From Pyropia haitanensis (lineage: Eukaryota; Rhodophyta; Bangiophyceae; Bangiales; Bangiaceae), in the NCBI GenBank assembly GCA_008729055.1, contig SDUX01000029.1, forward strand, positions 1 through 21,719: 21,719 bases of DNA, given 5' to 3'. This document shows, piece by piece, positions 21,185-21,719 of this stretch. Position 1 is the stretch's first letter, and every line of letters starts with the position of its first letter. The notes below the pieces were generated by a model. It was not told the DNA's origin. It searched no databases and saw only the letters and a list, made by a program, of their open reading frames with translations. A program made the translations under genes and the position numbers.

Positions 21185-21719
21185 ATGGAAACTTCTTGCC
21201 CCCAATTGGCCATTTGTGTCCCAATTTGGCCCCCTTTTTGCCCCCTTTTTGCCCACTTCTTACCCACTTCCTACCCACTTTTGCCCACTTTTGCCCACTT
21301 TTGCCCACTTTTGCGTCTACAGCGATGCTGCACACCATCCGGCGGCCGAATTGGCGCGCATACTTCGTTCCAGCCATAGATCCACCCGCTCGATGTCCGA
21401 GGTTCCACCCGCACGGTCGTGCATGCGGTGGTTGGCCGCTTCTCACCCACTTTTGCCCACTGTTGCCCACTTTGCCCACTTTCGCGTGTACAGCAATGCA
21501 GCACGCGCTCCGGCGGCCGAATTGGCTCGCATCCTTTATTCCAGCCATACATCCGCCCGCTCGACGTCCGAGGTTCCACCCGCACCGTCGTGCATGGGGT
21601 GGTTGGCCGACCCGTTTGTTGGCGCGTCCGTTGGATGCAACGAGTGTTTTGTGGAGCGCCGGTTTCCACGTGTCAATTTTGTGGAATGTTTTTGCCACGT
21701 GGGGGTCCCGACAGCCAGG
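21185..21719. repeat. Copy 31, truncated at the right edge
   Basis: It has GCGTCT, CGCTCGATG, a lost T in the second tract (CCACTTTGCCC, about 21472), and near the very end AATGTTTTTG (one G lost) and GTCCCGACAG (C to G). It stops inside B, before the hairpin. The cluster of unique changes in the last bases suggests low-coverage sequence at a contig end. Confidence 0.9.

Larger units (their letters stand above)
1..21719. repeat. Tandem satellite array, 689-bp unit, about 31 copies
   Basis: The same unit recurs head to tail over the full window. The word ATGGAAACTTCTT starts at 348, then 1036, then every 689 bp to 12060, then at 12929, 13617, 14305, 14993, 15680, 16367, 17055, 17743, 18430, 19118, 19807, 20496 and 21185. 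All copies lie in the same orientation with no spacer. Open frames exist in all registers but translate the repeat in shifting frames and resemble no family I know, so the array is called non-coding. Arrays of this size and uniformity are typical of eukaryotic satellite DNA (centromeric, subtelomeric or heterochromatic) or of repeats in a ribosomal spacer; the sequence alone does not say which. No flanking unique DNA is present, so the true array is probably longer. Confidence 0.97.

Noticed and set aside
1..21719. CRISPR array
   Set aside because: Repeats of 689 and 172 bp are far too long, there are no unique spacers of 25-40 bp, and no cas genes are present. The 10-bp decamer has no spacer structure.
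1..21719. tRNA, rRNA or other known RNA gene within the unit
   Set aside because: I see no A/B box pair with a cloverleaf and no conserved rRNA words in the consensus on either strand. An rDNA spacer origin cannot be excluded, but nothing in the window shows it.

Overview
The whole 21.7 kb window is one head-to-tail tandem array (satellite or megasatellite) with a 689-bp unit. I count 30 complete units, a partial unit at each end, and one extra 165-bp fragment at an internal junction. I see no unique sequence, no recognisable protein gene, no tRNA or rRNA and no autonomous mobile element. Copies are numbered here from the recurring ATGGAAACTTCTT word: copy 1 starts at 348, copy 31 at 21185, and 1-347 is the tail of a copy 0. 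A long homogeneous array of large non-coding units suggests eukaryotic satellite DNA (heterochromatin, centromere, subtelomere or an rDNA spacer). I do not recognise the family and cannot name the organism.

Unit anatomy, using copy 2 (1036-1724) as reference: (i) a short AT-richer stretch followed by a pyrimidine tract of CCC runs at 10-11 bp spacing (1081-1164); (ii) module A (1125-1289); (iii) module A' (1297-1461), a diverged copy of A exactly 172 bp downstream with its own CCC tract; (iv) a roughly 260-bp B segment (1462-1724) holding three CACGTG palindromes, a 15-bp hairpin, smaller palindromes, and a TTTTCTTTGCAG word just before the next unit.

Layout: 1-687 is slightly divergent. 688 to about 12265 is perfectly periodic at 689 bp with no difference I can detect (16.8 units). 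At 12266-12844 the pattern breaks: a 1-bp deletion, then a run of 13 G, then a degraded re-duplication of part of B. From 12845 to the end the units are 687-689 bp, with substitutions and 1-2 bp indels shuffled between copies and a hint of a three-unit higher-order period of about 2063 bp. The last bases again look degraded.

Open frames of up to about 450 codons occur in many registers because the repeat is poor in stop codons. 689 is not a multiple of 3, so successive units are read in different frames; I treat all of them as non-coding. What deserves attention is the repeat architecture (nested 172-bp duplication, regularly spaced quadruplex-forming motifs, hairpin, CACGTG cluster), the abrupt change from perfect homogeneity to a mosaic, and strong signs that part of the variation is a consensus or assembly artefact.
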